Shown one piece after another: positions 8,255-17,288 of a DNA stretch of 64,000 bases (within the stretch, counting starts at the first letter, position 1; every line of letters starts with the position of its first letter). The stretch spans positions 1 through 64,000 of the forward strand of contig NZ_JAXHCH010000002.1 in assembly GCF_042466415.1 (NCBI RefSeq). Direction: 5' to 3'. The DNA comes from Albirhodobacter sp042466415 (lineage in GTDB: Bacteria; Pseudomonadota; Alphaproteobacteria; Rhodobacterales; Rhodobacteraceae). A model generated the notes under the pieces. The model made no database searches, had not been told where the DNA came from, and saw only the letters and a program-made list of their open reading frames with translations. The position numbers and the translations under genes were made by a program.

Positions 8255-9211
8255 TCAATATCCCAGCGCGCGATCAACCAGATAGAGAGGCGGTTCGCCT
8301 GCCTCAAAGCGTCGTATATTCTGCGCAATAACTTCCGAGGCGCTCTCCACGCGCGTTTCTGCGGCGATATGGGGTGTGACGGTGACCTTCGGATCGCTCC
8401 AATAGGGATGCTCGGGCGGCAAAGGTTCCGTGCGGAATACATCAAGTGTCGCATGCCCGATCTGGCCACTGTCTAGCGCCGCTAAAAGCGCCGTGTCATC
8501 AACAAGCACCCCGCGACCCGGATTGATCAGATGCGCGCCCGGTGCAAGCAGGGCGAGGCGCTCGGCATTCATCAAATCAAGGGTTTCGTGCGTATCGGGG
8601 AGCAAAGTGACGACGATATCCGCCCCTTGCAACCCCGTTTCCAACCCGTCCGGTCCGTGATGCAAGATGACGCCTTGCAACGCGTCGAGATCCCCGGAGC
8701 GCGCGGCCGTTTTCTCGCTGCGCGACCAGCCGTGGACATTGAAGTTGATGGCTTTGAGCATCCTTGCGCAAGCCGTCCCCAACTCCCCCAGTCCGAGAAC
8801 GACGAGCTTGCGATCACGGGCAAGCGGCGGCGCTATCTGCTCCCATTTCGCGTCGGGATTTAGGAGATGCCGATCCATTCCAAGATGGCCGCGGAGGACA
8901 TGGCCTAGCACATATTCAACCATTCCTTCCGCAAGGCCACGATCGACCATCCGGCAAAGCGGTTGTGTCAGGGTTTCGTTCCCGACGATTTTCTCGACCC
9001 CCGCCCAAAGGCTCAAAACCGCTTTGGCGTTCTCGAAGGGGGTAAAATCACTGATCGGGCCGTTGGGTGCGTAGATGATGTAATCAACATCTTTCGGGTC
9101 CGCCTCGCGGGTCAGCTTTGCGTCGAGACCAAGGGAGGCCACAGCGTCAGGCAAAGCGGTTTCGTAGAGGGGCCATTGCGCATCTGCGCCAGCGTATAGA
9201 AGGGTGAGCAT
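8255..9211 (-). CDS. D-isomer 2-hydroxyacid dehydrogenase, glyoxylate/hydroxypyruvate reductase A-like
   Basis: The 318-residue enzyme of the D-2-hydroxyacid dehydrogenase family has the dinucleotide motif VLGLGELGTACARML and the substrate Arg in NPGRGVLVDD. It also has the Glu of RTEPLPPEHPYW and the catalytic His of TPHIAAET. The RTEPLPPEHPYW block and the short N-terminal part resemble GhrA, which reduces glyoxylate and hydroxypyruvate with NADPH. Hydroxypyruvate would fit the glycine metabolism seen elsewhere in the window, but this is inference. GAGG precedes the ATG at 9209-9211. Confidence 0.85.
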   Translation of the reverse strand: MLTLLYAGADAQWPLYETALPDAVASLGLDAKLTREADPKDVDYIIYAPNGPISDFTPFENAKAVLSLWAGVEKIVGNETLTQPLCRMVDRGLAEGMVEYVLGHVLRGHLGMDRHLLNPDAKWEQIAPPLARDRKLVVLGLGELGTACARMLKAINFNVHGWSRSEKTAARSGDLDALQGVILHHGPDGLETGLQGADIVVTLLPDTHETLDLMNAERLALLAPGAHLINPGRGVLVDDTALLAALDSGQIGHATLDVFRTEPLPPEHPYWSDPKVTVTPHIAAETRVESASEVIAQNIRRFEAGEPPLYLVDRALGY

Positions 9212-9322
9212 GATGCCTCATTGATTGTTCGTTGAGTAACGCCGCGCACGCAGGGCTGGTTCCGCGCACTGTGCCGCCGTGAGGCGCGCTCGGCAGTCTT
9301 TCGCGCATGCTGATCGGCGGAA

Positions 9323-10462
9323 TCAGCGGGGGCGGTGAACATGGGCGGATTGCACTAGTCCGAATGCCATCATCAAGATGATCATCGCCGTTCCGCCATA
9401 GCTTACCAGCGGCAAGGGAACACCGACCACGGGCATCAGGCCCATGACCATCGACATATTCACCGAGAAGAACAAAAAGAGTGTCGCGCCAACCCCGATC
9501 GTCAACAGCGAGGCGTAGCGATCCTTGTTCGAGAGAGCGGAGTACAGACAGAACCCCAAGACGAGGGTGTAGAGCGCTAAAAGCGAGACCGCGCCGACGA
9601 AGCCGAATTCTTCGGCCAAAATCGTGAAGATAAAATCGGTGTGTTTCTCCGGAACAAAGTTCCCGCGCGATTGCGTGCCTTGCATAAAGCCGCGCCCCGC
9701 CCAGCCACCAGAGCCAAGCGCAATTTGCGCCTGAATGACGTTGTAGCCGTCCTTGAGCGGGTCCGACATCGGATCGAGGAAGGTATCGATGCGCGCAAAC
9801 TGGTAATCATGGAGCAATTGCCAGTCTTTGCCGCGCGATTCAAACACGAGAAAAATCACCCCGACCCCCATCGCGATGACCGTGCCGAAATACCACAAGC
9901 TGACGCCCGCCGCGAACATCACAACCCCGCCGCCCATCATCAACAGGATCGCTGTGCCCAGATCAGGCTGTCGTAAGACCAGAAAAACCGGCAGCAGGAT
10001 GAAGATGATCGGCACAAAAACCCACAGCGGCCGCGAGACCTTGTCGACATCCAGCCAATCATAGTAGGCGGCCAGAAACATCACGACGGAAATTTTCATC
10101 AATTCAGAGGGCTGGATCCGCAACGGCCCAAGTTCCAGCCACCGCTCCGCGCCCATGCCGCGCACCCCGACGAGATCGACCGCCACCAGCAGTAATAGCG
10201 CGACGAGATATGCGAGTGCCGAGACATTCCGCCAGAGCCAGATCGGGACCATCCCGATCGCAATCATCATCACCATCCCCACGGCAAAGCGCTTCATCTG
10301 CGGCTCGGCCCAGGTTTCCAACCGCCCGCCTGATACGGAGTAGAGCATCAAAAAACCGACGGAGGCGATTGCTGTGATCAAAACAATCACTGACCAATTC
10401 AACGCAAGGAGCTTGCGCCACCCTGTCGGGACAGTTTTCAGGCTATGCTCAAGGTAGCTCAT
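9323..10462 (-). CDS. rodA: Peptidoglycan glycosyltransferase RodA
   Basis: RodA (379 residues) is the SEDS-family polymerase of the elongasome, working with PBP2 to build lateral-wall peptidoglycan. About ten membrane helices are visible. SEDS hallmarks include RIQPSELMKISVVMFLA, RQPDLGTAILL, the loop GRGFMQGTQSRGNFVPEKHTDFIF (RodA signature with Glu-Lys-His-Thr-Asp), and PLPLVSYGGTAMI near the C-terminus. It is the last gene of mreBCD-mrdA-rodA, 13 bases after mrdA. Confidence 0.96.
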   Translation of the reverse strand: MSYLEHSLKTVPTGWRKLLALNWSVIVLITAIASVGFLMLYSVSGGRLETWAEPQMKRFAVGMVMMIAIGMVPIWLWRNVSALAYLVALLLLVAVDLVGVRGMGAERWLELGPLRIQPSELMKISVVMFLAAYYDWLDVDKVSRPLWVFVPIIFILLPVFLVLRQPDLGTAILLMMGGGVVMFAAGVSLWYFGTVIAMGVGVIFLVFESRGKDWQLLHDYQFARIDTFLDPMSDPLKDGYNVIQAQIALGSGGWAGRGFMQGTQSRGNFVPEKHTDFIFTILAEEFGFVGAVSLLALYTLVLGFCLYSALSNKDRYASLLTIGVGATLFLFFSVNMSMVMGLMPVVGVPLPLVSYGGTAMIILMMAFGLVQSAHVHRPR

Positions 10463-10475
10463 CGGATGCGTCGCC

Positions 10476-12440
10476 TTATGCCCGTGTCTTTGTGGTCGTC
10501 ACTTGTTCAGGGTCGACCAGATCGAGGGTGGAATTGATGTTCTTGACGCGCGTGCGCTGCGACGAGGGGTAAGCGGCCAGTGGCGGCAGACCATCGGCAA
10601 GCGCGTAGAGCAAAATATCGCGCGCAAGTGGCGCCGCGACCGAGGAGCCGCCGCCGCCATGTTCAACCACAAGAGCGATGGCATATTGAGGGTCATGCAC
10701 CGGCGCATAGGAGACAAACAACGCGTGGTCACGACGCTTCCAAGGTAAGTCCGCGTTGGAAATAACGCCGCGCGCGCGCTCGGCGGCGGAAATGTTCCGC
10801 ACTTGAGATGTGCCGGTTTTGCCAGCCATCCGCCACTCGGCCGCCTCGACGCGCGATCCTTTCGCGGTGCCATGCGCCGAATTGACGACCGCGTTCATCC
10901 CCGCGCGAACAGCCTCCAGATTTTCAGGTTTGATCCCGAGTTCGGTGAATTGCTCAATCGGAATATCCTTATCTCCGATGGCCCGCACCAACCGTGGCGT
11001 CACCTCGCGTCCGCTTGCGATCCGCGCCGTCATCACCGCCAGTTGCAACGGCGACGCCAGCACATACCCCTGACCGATCGAGGCGTTCACCGTATCCCCG
11101 ATCCGCCATTCTTTCGTCTGGCCGCTGGTGTCATTGGCGAAGCGCTCTGCCTTCCATTCCTTCGTGGGGGCGAGCCCCTCCGCAACAGCCGACATGGGAA
11201 TATCGTGACGGATGCCGCAGCCAAGGCGCCGCGCCATCTCGGACATTTTCTCAATCCCGACACGCTGCGACAATTCGTAATAGTAAACGTCGCACGACTG
11301 CTCCAGCGATTGCACCAAGTTGACGGGCCCATGGCCTGCGCGTTTCCAGCAGTGGAACCGCGTACCGCCGACTTCGTGATATCCGGGGCAACGTATCTTC
11401 TCGCCGGGCGTGATGAGCCCGGCTTCCAGGGCGGCAAGCGCCGTGACCATCTTATAGGTCGACCCGGGAGGATAGGTTCCTTGAACGGATTTATCTGCGA
11501 GCGGACGGTGATCGTCTTCCAGCAATATTTTGTAATCCTTGACGGAAATACCCTGTGCAAAGAGGTTGGGGTCGAAGGATGGGGCGGAGGCAATCGCCAT
11601 AATGTCGCCGTTCCGAACATCGATCACGACCGCCGCAGCACTTTCATCGCCAAGGCGTTTCAACGCGTAGTTCTGAAGCCGGTAGTCAATCGTCAGGCGC
11701 AAGTTCTCGCCCGGCCCTGCCTCGGTGCGGCCCAACTCGCGCATAATCCGACCCGCGGAATTCACCTCCACGCGCCGTGCGCCGGCCGTTCCGCGCAACT
11801 CCTGTTCAAACTTCGACTCCACGCCGGATTTACCCATTTGCGCCTTCGGCTCTTTCAAAAGCGGATCGGGGTTCTCCAGTTTAGACAGATCATAATCCGA
11901 CACCGAGCCAACATAGCCGATGACATGGGCAAAATCCTCGCCCCGCGGATAGGCACGCGATAAGCCAACCACGGGCTCCACCCCGGGTAGGGCAGGGGTG
12001 TTGACGGCGATTTTCGACAGGTCGTCCCAGCTCAAGCGGTCGCGGATAATCACCGGTGTGCTCGGCCCCGAACGCTGGATCGTGCGGAGCAGGTCTTCGA
12101 CCTCGCTATCGCTCAGCGCGATCAGCTTCTTGAGATCCGCCAAAACCTGAGGCACGTCATGCGCTTCGTCGCGGGTGATCGTGACGCGGTAGTTTTGCAT
12201 GTTCTCCGCAATCGGAATGCCGTTCCGATCAAAAATCAGGCCGCGTGCGGGCGGGATAAGGCGTATTTTGACGGTGTTACCATCGGCTAGAAGCCGGAAC
12301 TGATCCGCTTGCTCAAGCTGCAATGACCGCATTCGGAGCGCGAGCGTGGTCACCATCGCGGCCTGCAATCCGCCCAGCATCAAGCCGCGGCGGGTGATTT
12401 TGCGGGTGCTTTCAATCGCGTCTTTGGGTGAACGTCTCAT
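10476..12440 (-). CDS. mrdA: Penicillin-binding protein 2 (elongasome transpeptidase)
   Basis: The class B PBP has 654 residues. A single N-terminal anchor (about 20-40) precedes the dimerisation domain (PPARGLIFDRNGIPIAEN) and then the transpeptidase domain. The catalytic motifs are SxxK as STYK in YPPGSTYKM, SxN-type as SCD in EQSCDVYYY, and KTG as AGKTGTSQV. PBP2 cross-links the glycan made by RodA. The ATG at 12440 overlaps the mreD stop (ATGA), so translation is coupled. The C-terminal tail after the domain is short and polar. Confidence 0.96.
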   Translation of the reverse strand: MRRSPKDAIESTRKITRRGLMLGGLQAAMVTTLALRMRSLQLEQADQFRLLADGNTVKIRLIPPARGLIFDRNGIPIAENMQNYRVTITRDEAHDVPQVLADLKKLIALSDSEVEDLLRTIQRSGPSTPVIIRDRLSWDDLSKIAVNTPALPGVEPVVGLSRAYPRGEDFAHVIGYVGSVSDYDLSKLENPDPLLKEPKAQMGKSGVESKFEQELRGTAGARRVEVNSAGRIMRELGRTEAGPGENLRLTIDYRLQNYALKRLGDESAAAVVIDVRNGDIMAIASAPSFDPNLFAQGISVKDYKILLEDDHRPLADKSVQGTYPPGSTYKMVTALAALEAGLITPGEKIRCPGYHEVGGTRFHCWKRAGHGPVNLVQSLEQSCDVYYYELSQRVGIEKMSEMARRLGCGIRHDIPMSAVAEGLAPTKEWKAERFANDTSGQTKEWRIGDTVNASIGQGYVLASPLQLAVMTARIASGREVTPRLVRAIGDKDIPIEQFTELGIKPENLEAVRAGMNAVVNSAHGTAKGSRVEAAEWRMAGKTGTSQVRNISAAERARGVISNADLPWKRRDHALFVSYAPVHDPQYAIALVVEHGGGGSSVAAPLARDILLYALADGLPPLAAYPSSQRTRVKNINSTLDLVDPEQVTTTKTRA

Positions 12441-12976
12441 AGCCGGTGTCCCAATTCATCCACTTGCCCCGGTGCGGGGCGCTTGAGCCCCAAAAACAGG
12501 GCAGATGCCACGACCACCACGGGATAGATCGCAAGCGTGTAGAGCATATGCAAAAGCTCCGCCCCTAACGGCGGCTGTGGCACGACCGTGACGAACAACA
12601 CGACTCGCTGAACCGCCAGCATCGCAAGAAGCGTAAGCGTAACCAGCCCGAACTCAAAGGCAAAGGGAAGCGCGCGGAAACCGTCCTCACGTTTGCGCAA
12701 GGACTCCGTCGTGGCAAGAACGATTAACGGCCATAAACCGGGCGGGCGCTGAAACAAGAGATCTTCCGTGACCACGACCAGCAGGATCAGTGCCGCCGGA
12801 ACGTATTCCGGCCGACGCAACACCCAAGCAAGGATGAGGGCAAGGGTTATGTCGGGGCCGGCGAAGCCAGCGGAGGCGGGCGAAATCGGCAATAGCCGTA
12901 TCAACAAAACCACGGCCGCAATGGCCACAAACAACACCCGATGCCAGAGTTTTGCGCGGGTGACGGGGTCAACCAT
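12437..12976 (-). CDS. mreD: Rod shape-determining protein MreD
   Basis: The 179-residue protein is small, hydrophobic and has about five membrane helices. It is recognised mainly by position between mreC and mrdA and by its membrane pattern (LALILAWVLRRPEYVP, LLFQRPPGLWPLIVLATTE). MreD is poorly conserved but belongs to the elongasome and links MreC with RodA-PBP2. The ATG at 12974-12976 overlaps the end of mreC by eight bases. A longer upstream open frame is only the antisense-like extension through mreC and is not used. Confidence 0.88.
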   Translation of the reverse strand: MVDPVTRAKLWHRVLFVAIAAVVLLIRLLPISPASAGFAGPDITLALILAWVLRRPEYVPAALILLVVVTEDLLFQRPPGLWPLIVLATTESLRKREDGFRALPFAFEFGLVTLTLLAMLAVQRVVLFVTVVPQPPLGAELLHMLYTLAIYPVVVVASALFLGLKRPAPGQVDELGHRL

Positions 12977-13940
12977 TCTGGTCGTCTCCGGCTGCGGAGC
13001 TGTCGCTATCATCGGTCTGCGGCGCGCGCTCGCCTGACGCGTCCCCGTCAAGATCGCCCTCTTGCGGGGCATCCGGTTCGCGCCCTTCCGGCACGATGAG
13101 CGCGCCCGAGGTCTCGATCCGTTCAAGCGGGCGGGATCGCAAAACGCGGAGGAAATCGAGGCGTTCGTAATCGGCCGACAAACGCACGCGGATGCGCTTT
13201 TCCTTGTCTTGCGTGACCTGCCCGACGAGAAGGCCGGCCGGGAACAAGCCACCATCGCCGGAGGAAATCACCCTGTCGCCGGGGCGGACCTGATCGGGGT
13301 TCTCAATCAGATCGAGCGGCGGGAACGACGAGTTGTCCCCCGCCAAAAACGCTTTTTGTCCAGAGGGTTGGATTGTGACCGGCAGGCGGGACGACGTATC
13401 GGTCAACAATATCACGCGGCTTGTGGTTTGACCCACGCCGGAAATTCGCCCGACCAGCCCCAACCCGTCCATTGTGGCCCAGCCATCGCGAATGCCATCA
13501 CGCGCGCCCACGTTCAGCAAAACCGACTGACGGAACGGCGAGCCGCTGTCCGCAAGCACCACCCCCGAGACGGAGGTCAGCTTCGGGTCGAGCCGAACCT
13601 TGTTCTGCGCCAAAAGCTTGGCGTTTTGCTGTTCAAGCTGTACGGCGGCCTCTTTCCAAGACTTCATGTCTTGAAGCTCGCGACGAAGCTCCTGATTTTG
13701 CTTGTAAATGCGCGCGTAGGATTGAAAACCTTCGACCATGCCCATCACATTGGTCACCGGCGCCATCGCCCATTCAAAGCTGGGCACAAACCGATCCACA
13801 AACGCCATGCGCAGACGTTCGACGCGGGGGCTGTCGATGCGCCAAACAACGAAGCTCAGCGCCAAAATCCCGATCACCAGAGCGAGCAGGATCCGGCGCA
13901 CCGGAGCGAGATAGTCGATATCATCACGGTCGCGCGCCAA
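12969..13940 (-). CDS. mreC: Rod shape-determining protein MreC (TTG start)
   Basis: MreC (323 residues) is a bitopic periplasmic scaffold of the elongasome. A membrane segment at about 15-33 (ILLALVIGILALSFVVW) is followed by a coiled coil (about 75-112) and the double beta-barrel domain with GVVLADSGSPFRQSVLLN and PGDRVISSGDGGLFPAGL. The C-terminal 50 residues are acidic and disordered. No ATG fits: an in-frame TGA lies seven codons upstream, and the only start that keeps the membrane anchor is TTG at 13938-13940, with GGGGGA four bases before it. Confidence 0.93.
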   Translation of the reverse strand: MARDRDDIDYLAPVRRILLALVIGILALSFVVWRIDSPRVERLRMAFVDRFVPSFEWAMAPVTNVMGMVEGFQSYARIYKQNQELRRELQDMKSWKEAAVQLEQQNAKLLAQNKVRLDPKLTSVSGVVLADSGSPFRQSVLLNVGARDGIRDGWATMDGLGLVGRISGVGQTTSRVILLTDTSSRLPVTIQPSGQKAFLAGDNSSFPPLDLIENPDQVRPGDRVISSGDGGLFPAGLLVGQVTQDKEKRIRVRLSADYERLDFLRVLRSRPLERIETSGALIVPEGREPDAPQEGDLDGDASGERAPQTDDSDSSAAGDDQNG

Positions 13941-14012
13941 AGCATCCCCCGCGGTTCAAAGCGTCAAGGCCCAACACGGGCCGCGCATGGGTAAAAGCCG
14001 ATCTGACCGAGA

Positions 14013-15050
14013 TCAGCTATCGTAATCGATCACATGGCGGAGCTGCTTTTCATATTCCAGTGCCTTGCCTGTCCCCAATGCCACGCAGTTGAGCGATTGA
14101 TCCGCGATGGAAATCGACAGGCCGGTTTGCTCGCGCAACGACAAGTCCAACTCGCCCAGCAAAGCCCCGCCGCCCGTCAACATTACGCCGCGGTCAACAA
14201 TATCCGCCGCCAGATCCGGTGGTGTGGTCTCCAACGCCTGCATCACAGCATCACAAATTTGCTGCACGGTCTCTGCGAGCGCTTCTGCGACCTGCGCTTG
14301 GTTGATCTCGATTTCCTTGGGAACCCCGTTCAACAGGTCGCGCCCGCGCACAAGGATCGACGCGCCGCGACCGTCATCAGGCATCCGCGCGGTGCCAATG
14401 GTCGTTTTAATCCGCTCTGCGGTGGCTTCCCCGACGAGCAAGTTCTGATTGCGACGAAGGTAGGAAATCACGGCTTCGTCCATCCGGTCGCCGCCCACAC
14501 GCACGGAGCGCGCGTAAACGATATCGCCCAACGAAAGTACGGCCACCTCGGTTGTTCCGCCGCCGATGTCGACAACCATCGAGCCCGTGGGATCGGTGAT
14601 CGGCATGCCAGCCCCGATCGCGGCCGCAATCGGCTCCGCGATCAGGCCCGCGCGGCGTGCGCCCGCGGACAGAACGGATTGACGGATCGCGCGCTTTTCC
14701 ACAGGGGTCGCGCCATGCGGCACGCAAACGATGATCTTGGGTTTCGAGAACGTCGTACGCTTGTGAACTTTGCGGATGAAATGCTTGATCATTTCCTCGG
14801 CGGAGTCGAAATCAGCGATGACGCCATCGCGCATCGGGCGGATCGCCTCAATCGATCCGGGCGTCCGGCCGAGCATCAGTTTCGCGTCTTCACCAACGGC
14901 CAAAACCTGACGGCGACCGTCTTTCACGTGATAGGCAACCACCGAAGGCTCATTCAGCACAATGCCTTTGCCCTTGACGTAGACGAGCGTATTCGCCGTG
15001 CCGAGGTCAATTGCCATGTCCGAGGAAAAAATCCCGCCAAATCCCGCCAT
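14013..15050 (-). CDS. mreB: Rod shape-determining protein MreB
   Basis: MreB (345 residues) is the bacterial actin that organises lateral-wall synthesis. Actin-fold signatures are DLGTANTLVYVKGKG (phosphate 1), VDIGGGTTEVAVLS (phosphate 2), and GVMLTGGGALLGEL (adenosine). The ATG at 15048-15050 with GGAAG upstream is used; the upstream extension has no family similarity. It is the first gene of mreB-mreC-mreD-mrdA-rodA, a standard order, so the operon promoter should be in 15051-15362. Confidence 0.98.
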   Translation of the reverse strand: MAGFGGIFSSDMAIDLGTANTLVYVKGKGIVLNEPSVVAYHVKDGRRQVLAVGEDAKLMLGRTPGSIEAIRPMRDGVIADFDSAEEMIKHFIRKVHKRTTFSKPKIIVCVPHGATPVEKRAIRQSVLSAGARRAGLIAEPIAAAIGAGMPITDPTGSMVVDIGGGTTEVAVLSLGDIVYARSVRVGGDRMDEAVISYLRRNQNLLVGEATAERIKTTIGTARMPDDGRGASILVRGRDLLNGVPKEIEINQAQVAEALAETVQQICDAVMQALETTPPDLAADIVDRGVMLTGGGALLGELDLSLREQTGLSISIADQSLNCVALGTGKALEYEKQLRHVIDYDS

Positions 15051-15362
15051 TGTGCTTCCGTCCCAAATACAACGCTGTCCCCGACTCAGGTCGAGCCGTG
15101 GTTTGCCGCCCCATATATCGGTGCGCGGCCTGTCACAAAAGGAGAAATGTCGCAAGGACGGCGGCTTGTCGCCAATGTGAAGCGTCGCGCCGATCTTATG
15201 ACCTTGGGTGCGTCGCTAACCCGGCGGGCAAAACGAGGAGGGACGAGGGGCGTGATGCCGCTTCCGGTTGCTCTCAATATCCCCGCCGGAGGCTTCGGGA
15301 TAAATTCAAATGCGAGCCCTGACGAACAAGGCCCGCATTCGGTATCCAACTTGGCGCAGAGA
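15051..15362 (-). other. leuA-mreB intergenic region with weak hairpin
   Basis: These 312 bases lie between the leuA stop and the mreB start, both on the minus strand. They should hold the mre operon promoter, but no convincing -35/-10 pair was recognised. An inverted repeat TATCCC/GGGATA (15278-15302) with a GCC/GGC inner stem lies about 60 bases after leuA. It is a possible leuA terminator but has no T-tract. No supported gene was seen here. Confidence 0.4.
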
Positions 15363-16934
15363 TTACTCTTTGAAGCTAACCGATTTCATATCCGCATCCG
15401 GTGCCGTTTTCGTGCGACGCACGAGGAGCCGATTGAGTGCCCCGACATAGGCCTTAACCGAGGCGAGAATTGTGTCGGTATCCGCCGCCGAGCCTGTCAC
15501 GATGCGGCCATCCTCCTCCAGCCGCACAGAGACAGTCGCCTGCGCGTCCGTGCCGTCGGTGACGGCATGCACTTGGTAGAGCTTGAGGCGTGCGTTATGC
15601 GGATAGATCGCCTTGACCGCGTTGAACGCCGCATCGACTGGCCCGTCGCCTTCGGTTTTGGCGTGGTGCTCAACCCCGTCAACCATCAGCTTGAGCTCTG
15701 CCGACTGCCCGTCCGAGCCGCAAATCACTTGCAGCCATTTGACGCGCATAAAATCGGCGTCGGTATTGGCGGCGCTATCGGTCATCAGCGCGACGAGATC
15801 TTCGTCGTATATTTCCTTCTTGCGATCGGCCAGCGCCTTGAACCGCACGAACACATCGTTCAGTTGGTTATCGGCCAGATCATAGCCCAGATCGGCAAGC
15901 TTCGAGCGCAGCGCCGCGCGGCCCGAATGTTTGCCCATCGCGATGTTGGTCTCGGTAATCCCGATATCGGCGGGGCGCATGATTTCAAACGTCTCAACGT
16001 TTTTGAGAACGCCGTCTTGGTGGATGCCGCTTTCATGCAGGAAGGCATTCTTACCAACGATCGCTTTGTTGAACTGCACGGGGAAGCCCGACACTTGTGA
16101 CACGCGACGCGACAGATTCATGATCTTGGTCGTGTCGATTTTGGTGCTGTAGGGCATGAGGTCGCGGCGCACTTTGAGGGCCATCACGACTTCTTCCAGC
16201 GCGGTGTTGCCCGCGCGTTCGCCCAGCCCGTTGATCGTGCATTCAATCTGGCGTGCGCCCGCCGACACTGCCGCGAGCGAGTTCGCGGTCGCCATGCCAA
16301 GGTCATTGTGGCAATGGGTCGCGAAGATCACATCATCCGCACCGGGAACCTTTTCGAACAGCATGCGGATGATGTCCGCGCTCTCATCAGGCAGGGTGTA
16401 GCCGACGGTATCGGGGATGTTGATCGTGGTCGCCCCCGCCTTGATCGCGGCTTCCACGACGCGGCAAAGATAATCCCGCTCGGTGCGGATCGCGTCCATA
16501 GCCGACCATTGGACATCTTCGCACAGGTTGCGCGCATGGGTCACCGTCTCATGGATGCGGACGAGCATATCCTCTTGGTTCAGCTTGGTAATATCGCGGT
16601 GCGAGGGCGAGGTGCCAATGAATGTGTGGATGCGCGGTTTTGGGGCGTGTTTCACGGCCTCCCAGCAGCGATCGATATCCTTGAAATTCGCCCGCGAAAG
16701 CCCGCAAATGATCGAGTTTTTGGAGCGTTTCGCGATCTCGGAGACCGCCTCGAAGTCTCCCTCGGAGGCAATCGGGAAACCGGCCTCGATAATATCCACG
16801 CCCATATCATCGAGCAGCATCGCAATTTCGAGCTTCTCTGCGTGGGTCATTGTTGCACCCGGCGATTGTTCGCCATCGCGCAGGGTGGTGTCAAAGATCA
16901 GAACGCGGGATTTGTCGGTCATCGGATTTGCCAT
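15363..16934 (-). CDS. leuA: 2-isopropylmalate synthase
   Basis: LeuA (523 residues) joins acetyl-CoA and 2-ketoisovalerate in the first committed step of leucine synthesis. The TIM-barrel opens with FDTTLRDGEQSPGATM; metal ligands include the Asp of DTTLRDGE and the His pair in ATHCHNDLG. GLGERAGN and the lid region FLHESGIHQDGV follow. The C-terminal third (about 390-510) is the LeuA regulatory domain that binds leucine for feedback inhibition. The ATG at 16932-16934 has only a weak GAAAG upstream. A leader with a leucine-rich mini-ORF and competing hairpins precedes it, suggesting attenuation as well as feedback. Confidence 0.97.
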   Translation of the reverse strand: MANPMTDKSRVLIFDTTLRDGEQSPGATMTHAEKLEIAMLLDDMGVDIIEAGFPIASEGDFEAVSEIAKRSKNSIICGLSRANFKDIDRCWEAVKHAPKPRIHTFIGTSPSHRDITKLNQEDMLVRIHETVTHARNLCEDVQWSAMDAIRTERDYLCRVVEAAIKAGATTINIPDTVGYTLPDESADIIRMLFEKVPGADDVIFATHCHNDLGMATANSLAAVSAGARQIECTINGLGERAGNTALEEVVMALKVRRDLMPYSTKIDTTKIMNLSRRVSQVSGFPVQFNKAIVGKNAFLHESGIHQDGVLKNVETFEIMRPADIGITETNIAMGKHSGRAALRSKLADLGYDLADNQLNDVFVRFKALADRKKEIYDEDLVALMTDSAANTDADFMRVKWLQVICGSDGQSAELKLMVDGVEHHAKTEGDGPVDAAFNAVKAIYPHNARLKLYQVHAVTDGTDAQATVSVRLEEDGRIVTGSAADTDTILASVKAYVGALNRLLVRRTKTAPDADMKSVSFKE

Positions 16935-16969
16935 TATTTGAAACTTTCGTATGTCTTAGCTGTGTTGGG

Positions 16970-17070
16970 CCCCGAATGCCAGCAAGGCATCGGCCTGAAA
17001 GCATCGTCGCTCGGGGTGGGAGCTTTGGGCGCTTGATACCTCCGAGCGGTCGCGCCCGAAGGCACGCTCA
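16970..17070 (-). promoter_or_regulatory. Probable leucine attenuator (competing hairpins) before leuA
   Basis: Four segments downstream of the leucine-rich leader peptide can pair in two exclusive ways, named on the minus strand. Segment 1 (GAGCG, 17065-17069) pairs with segment 2 (CGCTC) around a UUCG tetraloop stem. Segment 2 (CGCTCGG, 17042-17048) can instead pair with segment 3 (CCGAGCG, 17008-17014). Segment 3 (CCCCGA, 17011-17016) can pair with segment 4 (TCGGGG, 16970-16975). This is the 1:2/3:4 versus 2:3 logic of ribosome-mediated attenuation. No T-tract follows segment 4, so Rho or occlusion of initiation may be the output. Confidence 0.5.
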
Positions 17071-17106
17071 GAGGCAGCTAAGAAGCAAGAGGCCGGCTTG
17101 CGCCAT
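17068..17106 (-). CDS. Putative leu leader peptide
   Basis: A 12-codon frame reads MAQAGLLLLSCL and then TGA. Five of the last eight sense codons are leucine (CTC TTG CTT CTT ... CTC). It ends at the first base of the attenuator stem, 133 bases before the leuA ATG. An in-frame upstream ATG at 17167-17169 would make a 33-residue version beginning MKQICPLPHA. Neither has a clear Shine-Dalgarno sequence. A TATAGT box at about 17179-17184 suggests transcription starts just upstream. The leucine run and position are the evidence; translation is inferred. Confidence 0.5.
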   Translation of the reverse strand: MAQAGLLLLSCL

Positions 17107-17288
17107 GCAAAGACCCGCGGCGGCAGGGGCCGCAGCTTGTGCATGGGGAAGGGGGCAAATCTGTTTCATGGGGTGGACTATAGCCACGATTCGCGCGGAG
17201 GAAAGCCAAAAACTTCGCGCGCGGGTCAGGAAGTAACCTGATCCTGCCCCGCGGGACGGTTTGGCCATTGCGCGAGCGGGCATCAAAC

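Noticed and set aside
10803..11963. A 386-codon frame opposite mrdA
   Set aside because: It is a shadow of the PBP2 reading frame, with no ribosome-binding site or recognisable domain.
12977..13255. 93-residue N-terminal extension of MreD
   Set aside because: It reads through mreC out of frame. The ATG overlapping the mreC stop gives the normal MreD length.
14034..16100. A 688-codon open frame on the plus strand opposite mreB and leuA
   Set aside because: It is antisense to two certain genes and has no family motif. Long antisense frames are expected from GC-rich codon use.
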